Source: Deltaproteobacteria bacterium (GTDB lineage: Bacteria; Desulfobacterota; BSN033; UBA1163). From it: 41,714 nucleotides of DNA. The translations under genes and the position numbers were made by a program. Location of the stretch: assembly GCA_016874935.1 (NCBI GenBank), contig VGSS01000011.1, positions 1 to 41,714 on the forward strand, given 5' to 3'. Shown here one piece after another: positions 31,578 to 39,667 of this stretch. Every line of letters starts with the position of its first letter. Position 1 is the stretch's first letter. The notes beneath the pieces were generated by a model that searched no databases, was not told the origin of the DNA, and was given only the letters and a program-made list of their open reading frames with translations.

Positions 31578-32657
31578 TTAAGGCTTCCAGGGTTCATACT
31601 TGAGTTTGTTATATTTTTCCACAATCCTGCCCGCCTCTTTAACAATCTCGTCGCCGGGAAACCCTCTTCCCTTCAATGTAGCGGCATATTCTGTCCCTAA
31701 TGGCTCCAGCATCTTTTTCAACTTTGCCACTTCGGGCTCCGGTAAATAGAGGAACTCATGCCCGCCGGTTTGTTTCTTGGCAAAATCCATGCCCCGTTTC
31801 TGCATAAACTGCCAGATTTGACCCGCTTCCTTCATCGCTTCCTCAGAAACAGCCTCAAAGGCATCCTGGAGGTCTTTTGGCAAAGCCTTCCACTTAGCCA
31901 AGTTCATCCCGGTCCAAAAATACTCGGAATACAGATGGGGGACAAAAGTGGAAAAATCAAAAACCTCGTGATGCTTCCAGCCCTCAAGCGTCTCGGCCGG
32001 AGAGACAAGCGCATCAACAATCCCTTTTTGCGCCGCAATATAAACCTCACCCATCACCATTGCGATCGGGTCTCCCCCTAATGCCTTAACCGCCCCCACT
32101 CCGGGCCCTGTGACTCTTATTTTCATACCCTTCATATCCGCCACAGTGCGGATCGGCTTCTTAGTGTGCAACCAGCCTGGTCCAGTCGCATAACAGTAGA
32201 GCACCTTCGCATCCTCAAACTCCTTTGGCCTAAATTTTTTGTAGAATTCCCAGATGGTATGGGCAGCCGCATCACAACTTTCCGGCGGGGCAACACCTGG
32301 CTGATTCAAGGTCAACATGACAGGGAATTTCCCCGGGGTCCAACCAAGTGAGGTCGTTCCGGCATCAGCAATGCCTTTTACGACTCCGTCATAAATCTCA
32401 GCTCCACCTAATAAAGTTGAAACCGGGAAAAATTTAATGTCAAGCAGGTACTTCCCCCCTGCTGCCTTTTCGACCATTTTGAAGTAACGGGTGGCTTGGT
32501 CCACCTGAGTGAAATGGGTAGAAGGCCAAGGGGTGACGAATCCAAGTGAAATCTTTTCCGGTTTGGGTTGAGCAGACGCCTCTGGATGAGTCCAAACGCC
32601 AAAACAGAATGCAATAAACGCAGCCATGAACAGACCATACAACGCCTTTTTTTCCAT
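31578..32657 (-). CDS. dctP: TRAP transporter solute-binding protein, DctP-type
   Basis: 359 residues. An N-terminal signal peptide (ALYGLFMAAFIAFCFGVW) sends it to the periplasm. The binding fold shows ADMKGMKIRVTGPG, whose arginine normally holds the substrate carboxylate, and GEVYIAAQKGIVDALVSPAE. The start follows GGAGGGCAAGCA. The substrate is probably an organic acid, given the CoA ligase upstream, but sequence alone does not say which. Confidence 0.92.
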   Translation of the reverse strand: MEKKALYGLFMAAFIAFCFGVWTHPEASAQPKPEKISLGFVTPWPSTHFTQVDQATRYFKMVEKAAGGKYLLDIKFFPVSTLLGGAEIYDGVVKGIADAGTTSLGWTPGKFPVMLTLNQPGVAPPESCDAAAHTIWEFYKKFRPKEFEDAKVLYCYATGPGWLHTKKPIRTVADMKGMKIRVTGPGVGAVKALGGDPIAMVMGEVYIAAQKGIVDALVSPAETLEGWKHHEVFDFSTFVPHLYSEYFWTGMNLAKWKALPKDLQDAFEAVSEEAMKEAGQIWQFMQKRGMDFAKKQTGGHEFLYLPEPEVAKLKKMLEPLGTEYAATLKGRGFPGDEIVKEAGRIVEKYNKLKYEPWKP

Positions 32658-32829
32658 TGCTTGCCCTCCTTATTGAGTATGTTTTGTGATTCATTCAAGC
32701 ATGACCTTCTCTCTGTAACCCGATCACCTCCTTTCCCTCGTCCTTATTTAACCTCCCATGTTGAGAGCGGGATGATTAACGATTGACTGATTCCATGGCC
32801 GCCCCTTGGATTACTGGGACTCGTGTTGA

Positions 32830-34407
32830 TCATGAAGGACATGGTGTCAGGTCCCCTTTCGCATAAGCCTCCCGAAGCCTGGGTTTTTCAATCTTGCCTG
32901 TCGCGCTTCTGGGAACGTGACCAAATACCGTATGGCGGGGGCGTTTGTAGCGTGGTAGATTTTCCTCGTAAAAGGCGACCATCTGGCTAAGGATCAGTTC
33001 TTCTCCAGGAACCCTTTCAATGACTGCACAAACCGTCTCTCCAAGCCTCGGTTCCGGAACCCCTATGACTCCAACATCGCGCACTTTCGGGTGACGTCGG
33101 ATCACGTTTTCTATCTCAACCGGATAGATATTCTCTCCGCCAGAGATGATCAGGTCTTTCTTGCGATCCACAATGTAAATAAAACCGTCCTCGTCGGTCT
33201 TGGCTAAATCTCCAGCGTAAAGCCAACCGTTTTTGATCGTCTGTGCCGTTGCATCAGGGTTCTTATAATACTCTTTCATAACGCCGCTTCCTTTTACGAC
33301 AATCTCTCCCACCTCTCCACTCTTTACGTCCCTGCCATTTTGATCAACGATGCGGACATCCCAAAGGAGACCTGGCTTTCCTATGGCTCCCACCTTATGT
33401 TGGTTCTCCATCCCAAGGTGGGTTACCCCGGGACCGCCCCCCTCACTCAACCCATAGGTTGTATCATATTGCATCGCTGGAAAATAAGCCTTCCATCTTT
33501 TTACGAGACTCGGAGGAATGGGCTGGGCGCCCATGTGCATGAGCTTCCAGTTCGAAACATCATAGTCCTTTAAATGGATCTCCTTTTTATCCAGCGCCTC
33601 AAGAATATCAAGCGCCCATGGCACGAGGAGAAAAACCATTGTCATTTGTTCCTTTGAGACCGTCTCCATAACGATTTTGGGATGGATCTGCTCGGTGAGC
33701 AGGACGTTCCTTGCACCAACAAGGACGCCGCCCAAAAGATGGCCAATGGCTAAATGGTACAGGGGAGCAATCATCAAATGGATGTCTTGCATAATCCATT
33801 GATGACCGGTGCACTCCGAAATCGCAGCGACCATGAGACTGCGATGGGCATGCAGGACAGCCTTGGGCGCTCCAGTTGTGCCTGACGTGAAGTAAAGGGC
33901 GCAATCCTCTTCATCGCCCACCTCAATATATGGAAGTACCTGAGAGGCTTGACCGATCAGGGTTTCCATATCCTGTACTCCAGCAGGGAAACCATGACCC
34001 ATTCCCACAACCTCTTTCACGGTTTTCAGCATTGGACGTAATGTATGAATCCGTTCGATATATTCCTGGTCCGCGATGAAGAGGATGGGTTCTGCAATGT
34101 CAGCACAGTATTGGATATCCTGGTCGGTGAACCTGAAATTGAGCGGCACGGCACAAGCGCCTGTTTTCAGAATGGCGAAAAAGGCCTCTAACCAATGGAT
34201 GGAGTTTCTGCCAAGCAGGGCCACCTTTTGACCCTTGACCGCTCCCCTTTCGAGCAGGGCGTTTGCCAAACGGTTTGTTCTTTCATCGAACAGCCTCCAG
34301 TTCGTCTCTTTCCGCTCCTTGCTCAGTGGTCTCACTTCAACGAACGCGATTTGGTCAGGACACTGCCTTGCATTCCGTACCACCAGGTCAGCAATCGTCA
34401 TGTTCAT
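32830..34407 (-). CDS. AMP-forming acyl-CoA synthetase/ligase
   Basis: About 525 residues. The adenylate motif is YFTSGTTGAPKAVLHAH, followed by YGLSEGGG, YAGDLAKTDEDGF and the hinge DRKKDLIISGGENIYPVEIE. The C-terminal catalytic lysine lies in RSATGKIEKPRL. It activates a carboxylic acid with ATP to the CoA ester. The frame opens at 34497; ATGs at 34407 and 34401 near GGGGGAAG are more likely. It is encoded between tetR and the TRAP genes, so it probably activates the imported acid. Confidence 0.93.
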   Translation of the reverse strand: MNMTIADLVVRNARQCPDQIAFVEVRPLSKERKETNWRLFDERTNRLANALLERGAVKGQKVALLGRNSIHWLEAFFAILKTGACAVPLNFRFTDQDIQYCADIAEPILFIADQEYIERIHTLRPMLKTVKEVVGMGHGFPAGVQDMETLIGQASQVLPYIEVGDEEDCALYFTSGTTGAPKAVLHAHRSLMVAAISECTGHQWIMQDIHLMIAPLYHLAIGHLLGGVLVGARNVLLTEQIHPKIVMETVSKEQMTMVFLLVPWALDILEALDKKEIHLKDYDVSNWKLMHMGAQPIPPSLVKRWKAYFPAMQYDTTYGLSEGGGPGVTHLGMENQHKVGAIGKPGLLWDVRIVDQNGRDVKSGEVGEIVVKGSGVMKEYYKNPDATAQTIKNGWLYAGDLAKTDEDGFIYIVDRKKDLIISGGENIYPVEIENVIRRHPKVRDVGVIGVPEPRLGETVCAVIERVPGEELILSQMVAFYEENLPRYKRPRHTVFGHVPRSATGKIEKPRLREAYAKGDLTPCPS

Positions 34408-34519
34408 CTTCCCCCGAATCCAGTCCTTCGAGATCAGTAAGGGTATGAGCCGCCTGCTATCTTCATGGGTGCATAGGGAGGTGCCCTGAAGCCCCACATC
34501 GCCCTGGGCAAGCGGATAA

Positions 34520-35137
34520 TCAGGATCGAGGCCCAGCTTTTATTCCATTGACAAAAAGTTGAAAAATGATGTTCGATAACTCCTTCGGCTTCAACGATTT
34601 TTTGGGATCATACCAGGAATAAATCCAGTTCAACAACCCGAAGAGGCTAAAGGCAAGTGCGGTGATGACACTTTTTTTGACTCCCGGGCCGAGATATTCA
34701 GATAAAACGCTCTTCACAATTTGAAGATATTCTCTTTCTCTCGACTTGACCCGTTTGAAATACCTGGTGGGAAGGCAATAGGATTCATTGAGCAGAGTTT
34801 TGGCTGAATATTCGTACATCGAATAATGTTCGATGTGACGAAAAACGATAAATTTGATCTTTTCAATGCTTGCATCAAACCTCTTCAACGATTGCTCAAG
34901 GCTCTCCATATCCGTATCCACATACGTTGAACAGATAAAATAGAGAATTTCAGCCTTGCTTTTAAAATAATAATACACACCGCCTTTGGTCACCCTGGCT
35001 GCAGCAGCAATATCATCTATGCTCGTTTCAAGATAGCCCTTTGTACCGAATAGCTCAGCGGCAACTTCGGAAATCTTTATGATCCTCTGTCTATGTTTTG
35101 GGTCGGCTGTATCGAATTGAATGCCCCTCTTGGTCAT
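34520..35137 (-). CDS. TetR-family regulator (first of two paralogues)
   Basis: 205 residues. The helix-turn-helix region reads KGYLETSIDDIAAAARVTKG then GVYYYFKSKAEILYF. The ligand domain is all-helical and ends NGIKAGPRS. The ATG at 35137 gives a normal TetR N-terminus; the frame opens earlier, at 35269. It resembles the TetR at 39027 throughout. It is the first gene of the ligase-TRAP-URO-D unit, and a CCGACCGGT-type palindrome lies at its promoter. Acyl-CoA ligands are usual for such regulators beside acyl-CoA genes (inference). Confidence 0.9.
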   Translation of the reverse strand: MTKRGIQFDTADPKHRQRIIKISEVAAELFGTKGYLETSIDDIAAAARVTKGGVYYYFKSKAEILYFICSTYVDTDMESLEQSLKRFDASIEKIKFIVFRHIEHYSMYEYSAKTLLNESYCLPTRYFKRVKSREREYLQIVKSVLSEYLGPGVKKSVITALAFSLFGLLNWIYSWYDPKKSLKPKELSNIIFQLFVNGIKAGPRS

Positions 35138-35167
35138 CTCTTCATTCCAATCCGTTGTTAAAATTCC

Positions 35168-35211
35168 TACCGGTCGGTATGTTACTATACACGATCCTTT
35201 CCCTTTGTCAA
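35168..35211 (-). promoter_or_regulatory. Promoter and operator of the tetR-ligase-TRAP unit
   Basis: On the minus strand, TTGACA (35211-35206), a 16-bp spacer and TATAGT (35189-35184), then TACCGACCGGTA (35179-35168) over the transcription start. The core CCGACCGGT is shared with the site at 38963-38974 before the paralogous tetR. Confidence 0.75.
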
Positions 35212-35391
35212 CAAAATAATCACTTCTGAAATAACGTATTATAGAACAGTCCCATTGTATGATGACCAATGAATGGGAATTGGTGAACGATGTCTCTTGC
35301 CCTGAATAAACCCAGACTCGACAACCTTGCGGGTGACATCTGGAAATCCGCTGAGCGGTTGCGCGGTAAATTCAAGGCTGCCAAGGCGCCA

Positions 35392-35420
35392 TTGATAAAC
35401 ATCTAATATAATGCTATATT
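35392..35420 (+). promoter_or_regulatory. Promoter with palindrome for the Phd/ParE genes
   Basis: TTGATA (35392-35397), a 17-bp spacer and TATATT (35415-35420) with an extended TG. AATATA (35405-35410) and TATATT (35415-35420) are inverted around ATGC, so an operator overlaps the -10. This fits antitoxin autoregulation. Confidence 0.6.
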
Positions 35421-35453
35421 TGATGCTAAATAACATGTTTTAGGAGGCACGTT

Positions 35454-35741
35454 ATGTCGCGCATAAGTCCTTCGGAAGATATCCGTTCCGTCACGGATTT
35501 GAAGCGTAACACACGCGAAATACTTGACCATCTCCACACCAGTGGGCGACCGGTCATTTTAACGGTCAACGGAAGGGCCGATTCTGTGCTACTGGATGTG
35601 CGCGTCTATGAAAAGCACCTGCAGGCAGGGAATCTGGCAAAACTTCTTGCCCCGGCCGAGCAGGAGGTGGAAAAGGGACGGACTCGTCCTGCCCGCGAGT
35701 TCCTGAAAGAGTTCAAGCGTGCCAAGAAAATTCAAGGTTGA
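35454..35741 (+). CDS. Phd/YefM-family antitoxin
   Basis: 95 residues. The N-terminal DNA-binding part reads DIRSVTDLKRNTREILDHLH and PVILTVNGRADSVLLD, typical of Phd/YefM. The start follows TAGGAGGCACGTT. It overlaps the toxin gene by 23 bp. It would neutralise ParE and repress its own promoter. Confidence 0.9.
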   Translation: MSRISPSEDIRSVTDLKRNTREILDHLHTSGRPVILTVNGRADSVLLDVRVYEKHLQAGNLAKLLAPAEQEVEKGRTRPAREFLKEFKRAKKIQG

Positions 35742-36042
35742 GATTACACAGACCGCCGAGAAGGATGTGGCCGAAATGTGGGAGTACATCGCTCAGGACA
35801 AACCTGATGCAGCGACGGCCTTTATCATGCGATTGGAGGAGCAGATCAGCACACTGGAACGATTTCCTGAACGCTGCCCGCTGGTACCGGAAAACGAATT
35901 GCTCGGCGCCGCCTATCGCCATCTGTTGTATGGTAATTATCGGACCATCTTCAAGATCGTCGGCCCCAGAGTAATCATTTTGCGGGTGCTGTATGGGGCT
36001 CGCTTACTGGATACAGGAATGCTGGAGAGGTTCGAAAAATAA
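35719..36042 (+). CDS. ParE/RelE-family toxin
   Basis: 107 residues with the ParE pattern: VEITQTAEKDVAEMWEYIAQ, FPERCPLVPEN, YRHLLYGNYRTIFKI and ILRVLYGARL. ParE toxins poison gyrase and RelE toxins cleave mRNA; this one looks closer to ParE. It is translated from within the antitoxin end. Confidence 0.9.
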   Translation: MPRKFKVEITQTAEKDVAEMWEYIAQDKPDAATAFIMRLEEQISTLERFPERCPLVPENELLGAAYRHLLYGNYRTIFKIVGPRVIILRVLYGARLLDTGMLERFEK

Positions 36043-36110
36043 AAGAATTGCAATGGGGTCAGGCTTGCAATGTTGCAATTTGCATTTCATAGCTAAGCCT
36101 TCACACCCTC

Positions 36111-36129
36111 TGACTCAATTTTTGAGTCA
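36111..36129. promoter_or_regulatory. TGACTCAA palindrome upstream of the SDR gene
   Basis: TGACTCAA and TTGAGTCA form perfect 8-bp arms around TTT. It lies about 50 bp before the SDR start and could be an operator. A GGGGTCAGGCTTGCAATGTT word nearby resembles REP-associated flanks. Confidence 0.5.
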
Positions 36130-36177
36130 ATACCCCAACAAAAACAAGTTTAAATTTTGGCGATTTTAGAGGACACA

Positions 36178-37041
36178 ATGCAATCAAATCAAGGAATTCG
36201 TATTTTTGACAAGGCTACTGCTATTGTCACAGGGGGAGCTTCTGGAATTGGTCGGGCCCTAGGCGAGGAATTAGCAAAATGTGGCTGCGAAGTAATCTTA
36301 GCTGACCTTCAGATTGAATTAGTTGAAAAAGTCGCCTTGGAAATTCGCGGTTCCGGTGGTAAAGCAACAGCAGTTGAAATAGATGTGACCGACTTCCCAA
36401 CAATGGAACGATTGGTTCAAGAAGCCGTTAGAAGGACTGGTCGTTTAGACTATATTTTTAACAATGCTGGCATTGTCATTGTTAGTACCGCTGATCTTTA
36501 TAGTATCGAAGATTGGAACCAGATCATAAATGTTAATCTCCGTGGCGTTGTCAATGGAATTCAGGCGGCTTACAAAGTGATGATCACCCAGGGATTCGGG
36601 CATATCGTCAATACGGCTTCAATGGCTGGATTGATGGTTGGCTCGGGAAACACAGCCTATACTACGACCAAGCATGCTGTTGTTGGTCTTTCGACATCAC
36701 TACGAGTTGAGGCCGAACAAATGGGAGTTCGGGTCAGCGTCATATGCCCGGGTGTGGTTCGAACACCTATTTTAGTTGGAGGCGGGAGGTATGGCAAAAT
36801 GCTTATTGATATTCCTTCTGAAAAAATGGACCGCCTCTGGGAAAAACTCAAACCGATGTCCCCAAATCTGTTTGCCAACAAGGTCCTGAAATCCGTTGCA
36901 AAAAATAAGGCAATCATTATTGTGCCCACATGGTGGAGGGTCTTTTGGTGGATTAACCGATTATCTCCTTCGCTCGGGATGTATCTTTCGAAAAGACAGC
37001 TTCAGAAAATGCAAAAGGAACTTGGGGTAGAATTGCATTAA
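36178..37041 (+). CDS. Short-chain dehydrogenase/reductase
   Basis: 287 residues. The NAD(P) loop is TGGASGIGRALGEELAK, the structural motif is NNAGIV, and the catalytic pair is Tyr161 and Lys165 (YTTTK), with an upstream Ser in NTASMAG. The ATG at 36178 follows AGAGGACACA; the frame opens with a TTG at 36157. The C-terminal ~50 residues are basic and Trp-rich (VPTWWRVFWWINRL), which may touch membrane. Third codon positions look more AT-rich than in neighbours, so it may be acquired. Substrate unknown. Confidence 0.88.
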   Translation: MQSNQGIRIFDKATAIVTGGASGIGRALGEELAKCGCEVILADLQIELVEKVALEIRGSGGKATAVEIDVTDFPTMERLVQEAVRRTGRLDYIFNNAGIVIVSTADLYSIEDWNQIINVNLRGVVNGIQAAYKVMITQGFGHIVNTASMAGLMVGSGNTAYTTTKHAVVGLSTSLRVEAEQMGVRVSVICPGVVRTPILVGGGRYGKMLIDIPSEKMDRLWEKLKPMSPNLFANKVLKSVAKNKAIIIVPTWWRVFWWINRLSPSLGMYLSKRQLQKMQKELGVELH

Positions 37042-37127
37042 GGAAACTGGTCAATTCTCAATTGATAATTATTTGTAGTTAGTGTAGTAACAATATTGAT
37101 AATCTTGCAAGTAACGGTGAATGATTC

Positions 37128-38417
37128 ATGGAAAAAGTGGATGTGATTGTTGTGGGGGGAGGATTGGCGGGTCTCTCCTGCGCCTATGAGTTGGCAGATT
37201 CGGGAATGACTGTTCTCGTGCTGGAGCGGGGTGACTTCTCGGGAAGTAAGAATGTGACTGGAGGAAGGATTTATCTTCGTCCCATTCTTCCTTATCTTCC
37301 CGACATCTGGGAGCAGGCCCCTTTCGAGAGGCACGTGGCGAAAGAGGTCTTCACTGCAATGGGAAAGACCAACTCCACCACCTTCGAACTTTACAGTGAC
37401 CGGTTCAATCAGGAGCCTTACCCCAGTTATACGATTCTCAGGGCCAAATTCGACCGCTGGTTTGCCGACCTCGTAACAGAAAAAGGAGGTTTCGTCATTC
37501 CCCAGAAGACAGTCGATGACCTCATCAAAGAGAATGGGAAGGTCATCGGCGTGAAATCCGGAGATGAGGAGATCGGAGCGGACTGTGTGGTTGCCGCAGA
37601 TGGGATCCTCTCCTTCCTGACCGAAAAGGCAGGCCTTCGGAAACCTTTTGAGCCCAAGCATTTTGCCCTGGGATTTAAGGAAGTGATCCAGCTCGATTCA
37701 AAAACAATCGAAGACCGGTTTCGATTGGGAGAGGGCGAGGGGTCTGCCCAGCTCTTCTTCGGCTCTGTCACGCAGGGGATGATGGGAGGGGGTTTCCTCT
37801 ACACCAATAAAGACAGCCTCTCCCTCGGATTGGTCATTGGGCTTCAATCCCTCAACCTGAGAGAACCCCGCGAGGAAGTTTATAAGCTTCTCGATCAGTT
37901 CAAAGAGCGACCTGAAATCCGAAATCTGATCAGAGGAGGAGAGACGGTTGAATATTCCTCCCATCTCATCACTGAGGGCGGGATTCATAATATCCCAAAG
38001 CTCCATACCGATGGGATGCTCGTCGTGGGCGATGCCGCCAGCCTCAGCCTCAATATGCTCTTCACGGTTAGAGGGATGGAATATGCCATGGTTTCAGGTG
38101 TGTTAGCGGCTCGGACCATCAAGAAGGCAAAGGGAAGGAATGACTTCTCCGCCTCCTCTCTCGCCGAATATGAGAAGCTTCTGAATGAGAGTTTCATCAT
38201 CAAGGAGATGAACACCTTTAAAAACACGCTTCGGGTCCTGGAGAACGAAAGGCTCTTTACGAAATATCCGCAGGTGATCTGTGATCTTTTCGAAAAGGTG
38301 ATGTGGGTGGATGAGAACCCCAAGGAGGGAGTCTATAAAACCAAAATGGCGGAGTTGAAAAAGGAATTTTTTAACGTTGAAACATTGAAAGACTGGTGGC
38401 AGTTCAGAAAAATATAG
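37128..38417 (+). CDS. FixC-like FAD-dependent ETF:quinone oxidoreductase-type protein
   Basis: 429 residues. The dinucleotide fold is VVGGGLAGLSCAYELADSG, with ERGDFSGSKNVTGGRIY and a second FAD motif GDAASLSLNMLFTVRGMEYA. It matches the FixC group, which with FixX and an ETF passes electrons to quinone. The ferredoxin-like fixX lies 180 bp downstream across an intergenic repeat. Neighbouring etfBA and acyl-CoA dehydrogenases make it the likely membrane outlet for electrons. Confidence 0.9.
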   Translation: MEKVDVIVVGGGLAGLSCAYELADSGMTVLVLERGDFSGSKNVTGGRIYLRPILPYLPDIWEQAPFERHVAKEVFTAMGKTNSTTFELYSDRFNQEPYPSYTILRAKFDRWFADLVTEKGGFVIPQKTVDDLIKENGKVIGVKSGDEEIGADCVVAADGILSFLTEKAGLRKPFEPKHFALGFKEVIQLDSKTIEDRFRLGEGEGSAQLFFGSVTQGMMGGGFLYTNKDSLSLGLVIGLQSLNLREPREEVYKLLDQFKERPEIRNLIRGGETVEYSSHLITEGGIHNIPKLHTDGMLVVGDAASLSLNMLFTVRGMEYAMVSGVLAARTIKKAKGRNDFSASSLAEYEKLLNESFIIKEMNTFKNTLRVLENERLFTKYPQVICDLFEKVMWVDENPKEGVYKTKMAELKKEFFNVETLKDWWQFRKI

Positions 38418-38429
38418 CCCCAAGTGGAT

Positions 38430-38588
38430 AAATTCGAATATCGAAGCACGAAATTCGAAACAAGCACAAATGTTTAAAACACCAATTTATCAAATAAAAA
38501 AGTTTGTAATTTTGAAATTAGAATTTTGGTCATTGTTTCGGATTGGTCCTAAGAGGACGCTTCGCCCGATATTCGAATTTCGGATTTA
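38430..38588. repeat. TCGAAGCACGAAAT...GGACGCTTCGCCCGATATTCG element, uninterrupted copy
   Basis: Shares both ends with the element before etfB at 26298-26625. The right end again lies just upstream of a ribosome site. The ends are partly complementary, and a GTCC/GGAC hairpin lies in the right block. Confidence 0.7.
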
Positions 38589-38600
38589 AGGAGAGGCTTG

Positions 38601-38873
38601 ATGAAGATTACCGAAAAGCTTGCCCTCGATGCCTTTAAAAACGATAAGGAAACCCACATTCTTCTCGACCAGAAAATCTGCCATTCTTGCAAGGAACGGT
38701 TCTGCATCTATGCCTGCCCGGCAAACCTCTATTCCCTGAATGAAAAGGGAGAGATGGTCGTGGAATTTGCCGGTTGCCTCGAATGCGGCACCTGCATGAT
38801 CGCCTGCATTTATGGTTCAGTCAAATGGAAATACCCCCGCAGTGAATACGGCGTCCAGTACCGCTGCGGATAA
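38601..38873 (+). CDS. FixX-like ferredoxin
   Basis: 90 residues. Cysteines are in CHSCKERFCIYACP and CLECGTCMIAC, followed by the YGSVKWKYPRSEYGVQYRCG tail typical of FixX-type proteins. It probably serves FixC. The ATG at 38601 follows AAGGAGAGGCTTG. Confidence 0.9.
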   Translation: MKITEKLALDAFKNDKETHILLDQKICHSCKERFCIYACPANLYSLNEKGEMVVEFAGCLECGTCMIACIYGSVKWKYPRSEYGVQYRCG

Positions 38874-38929
38874 AAAAATCTACCTCCAAATACCTTCATC
38901 GGTTTTTATGCACATCCAGTATTTTTCTC

Positions 38930-38994
38930 TTGACAACTCTTTTTCATTCAGTTAATATTCGACCGACCGGTCGGATTTAAACCAAATGGTCGGT
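38930..38994 (+). promoter_or_regulatory. Promoter and operator of the second tetR-dehydrogenase unit
   Basis: TTGACA (38930-38935), a 17-bp spacer and TAATAT (38953-38958). The perfect palindrome CCGACCGGTCGG (38963-38974) covers the transcription start. A further half-site GGTCGGT lies at 38988-38994. Confidence 0.8.
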
Positions 38995-39026
38995 TTTTAG
39001 TATTGCCATAACTTACAGGGATCATT

Positions 39027-39656
39027 ATGGAAAAAAACTGGACAGAATTGAGTAAAAAAGAATTAGATAAAATGGAGAAGATTGCCAAATCGGCGGCCAA
39101 ACTCTTTAATGAGAAGGGTTATCTCGAGACGAGTATGGACGATGTCTCGAGTGCGGCCCGGTTGAGCAAGGGGGGGATCTACCACTACTTTTCAAGCAAA
39201 AATGAAATTCTCTTTTTTATTTCGTCCAATTTCATGGACCTTCTCCTGGGGGGGCTGGAGGAGGAACTTAAAAAGATCGAGGATTGTTTTCCAAAAATAA
39301 AATACTTCATCTCCCGCCATATCCAATTTTATGCCCGGTATATCTCCGAAGCCAAGACCGTCATTCATGAGGCCCACCTTCTTCCTCCGGAATACTTTAA
39401 GGTCATCGCGGACAAGGAGAGGCAGTACCATCAAATTGTCAGTGACATCCTATTCGACTACTTTGAGGGAAATATTCCAAAAGACCAGTTAAAAACGATT
39501 GCTTTTATCCTGTTCGGGACATGTAATGGGATCTACTACTGGTATGATCCCAGGGGATCCATTACCCCCCAGAATCTCTCTGAAATTATCGGCGATATTC
39601 TCTGCGGGGGATTAAGGGGTTTTGAAAAGAAGCGAAAAATAAAGCCCAGGAGTTAG
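39027..39656 (+). CDS. TetR-family regulator (second paralogue)
   Basis: 209 residues. The helix-turn-helix reads KGYLETSMDDVSSAARLSKG then GIYHYFSSKNEILFF. It parallels the TetR at 34520-35137 along the whole length, including YWYDPRGS against YSWYDPKKS and a PRS end. It is the first gene of a unit with two acyl-CoA dehydrogenases, with an ideal operator at its own promoter. A repressor relieved by an acyl-CoA is the usual model (inference). Confidence 0.91.
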   Translation: MEKNWTELSKKELDKMEKIAKSAAKLFNEKGYLETSMDDVSSAARLSKGGIYHYFSSKNEILFFISSNFMDLLLGGLEEELKKIEDCFPKIKYFISRHIQFYARYISEAKTVIHEAHLLPPEYFKVIADKERQYHQIVSDILFDYFEGNIPKDQLKTIAFILFGTCNGIYYWYDPRGSITPQNLSEIIGDILCGGLRGFEKKRKIKPRS

Positions 39657-39667
39657 AAAGAGGGAAG

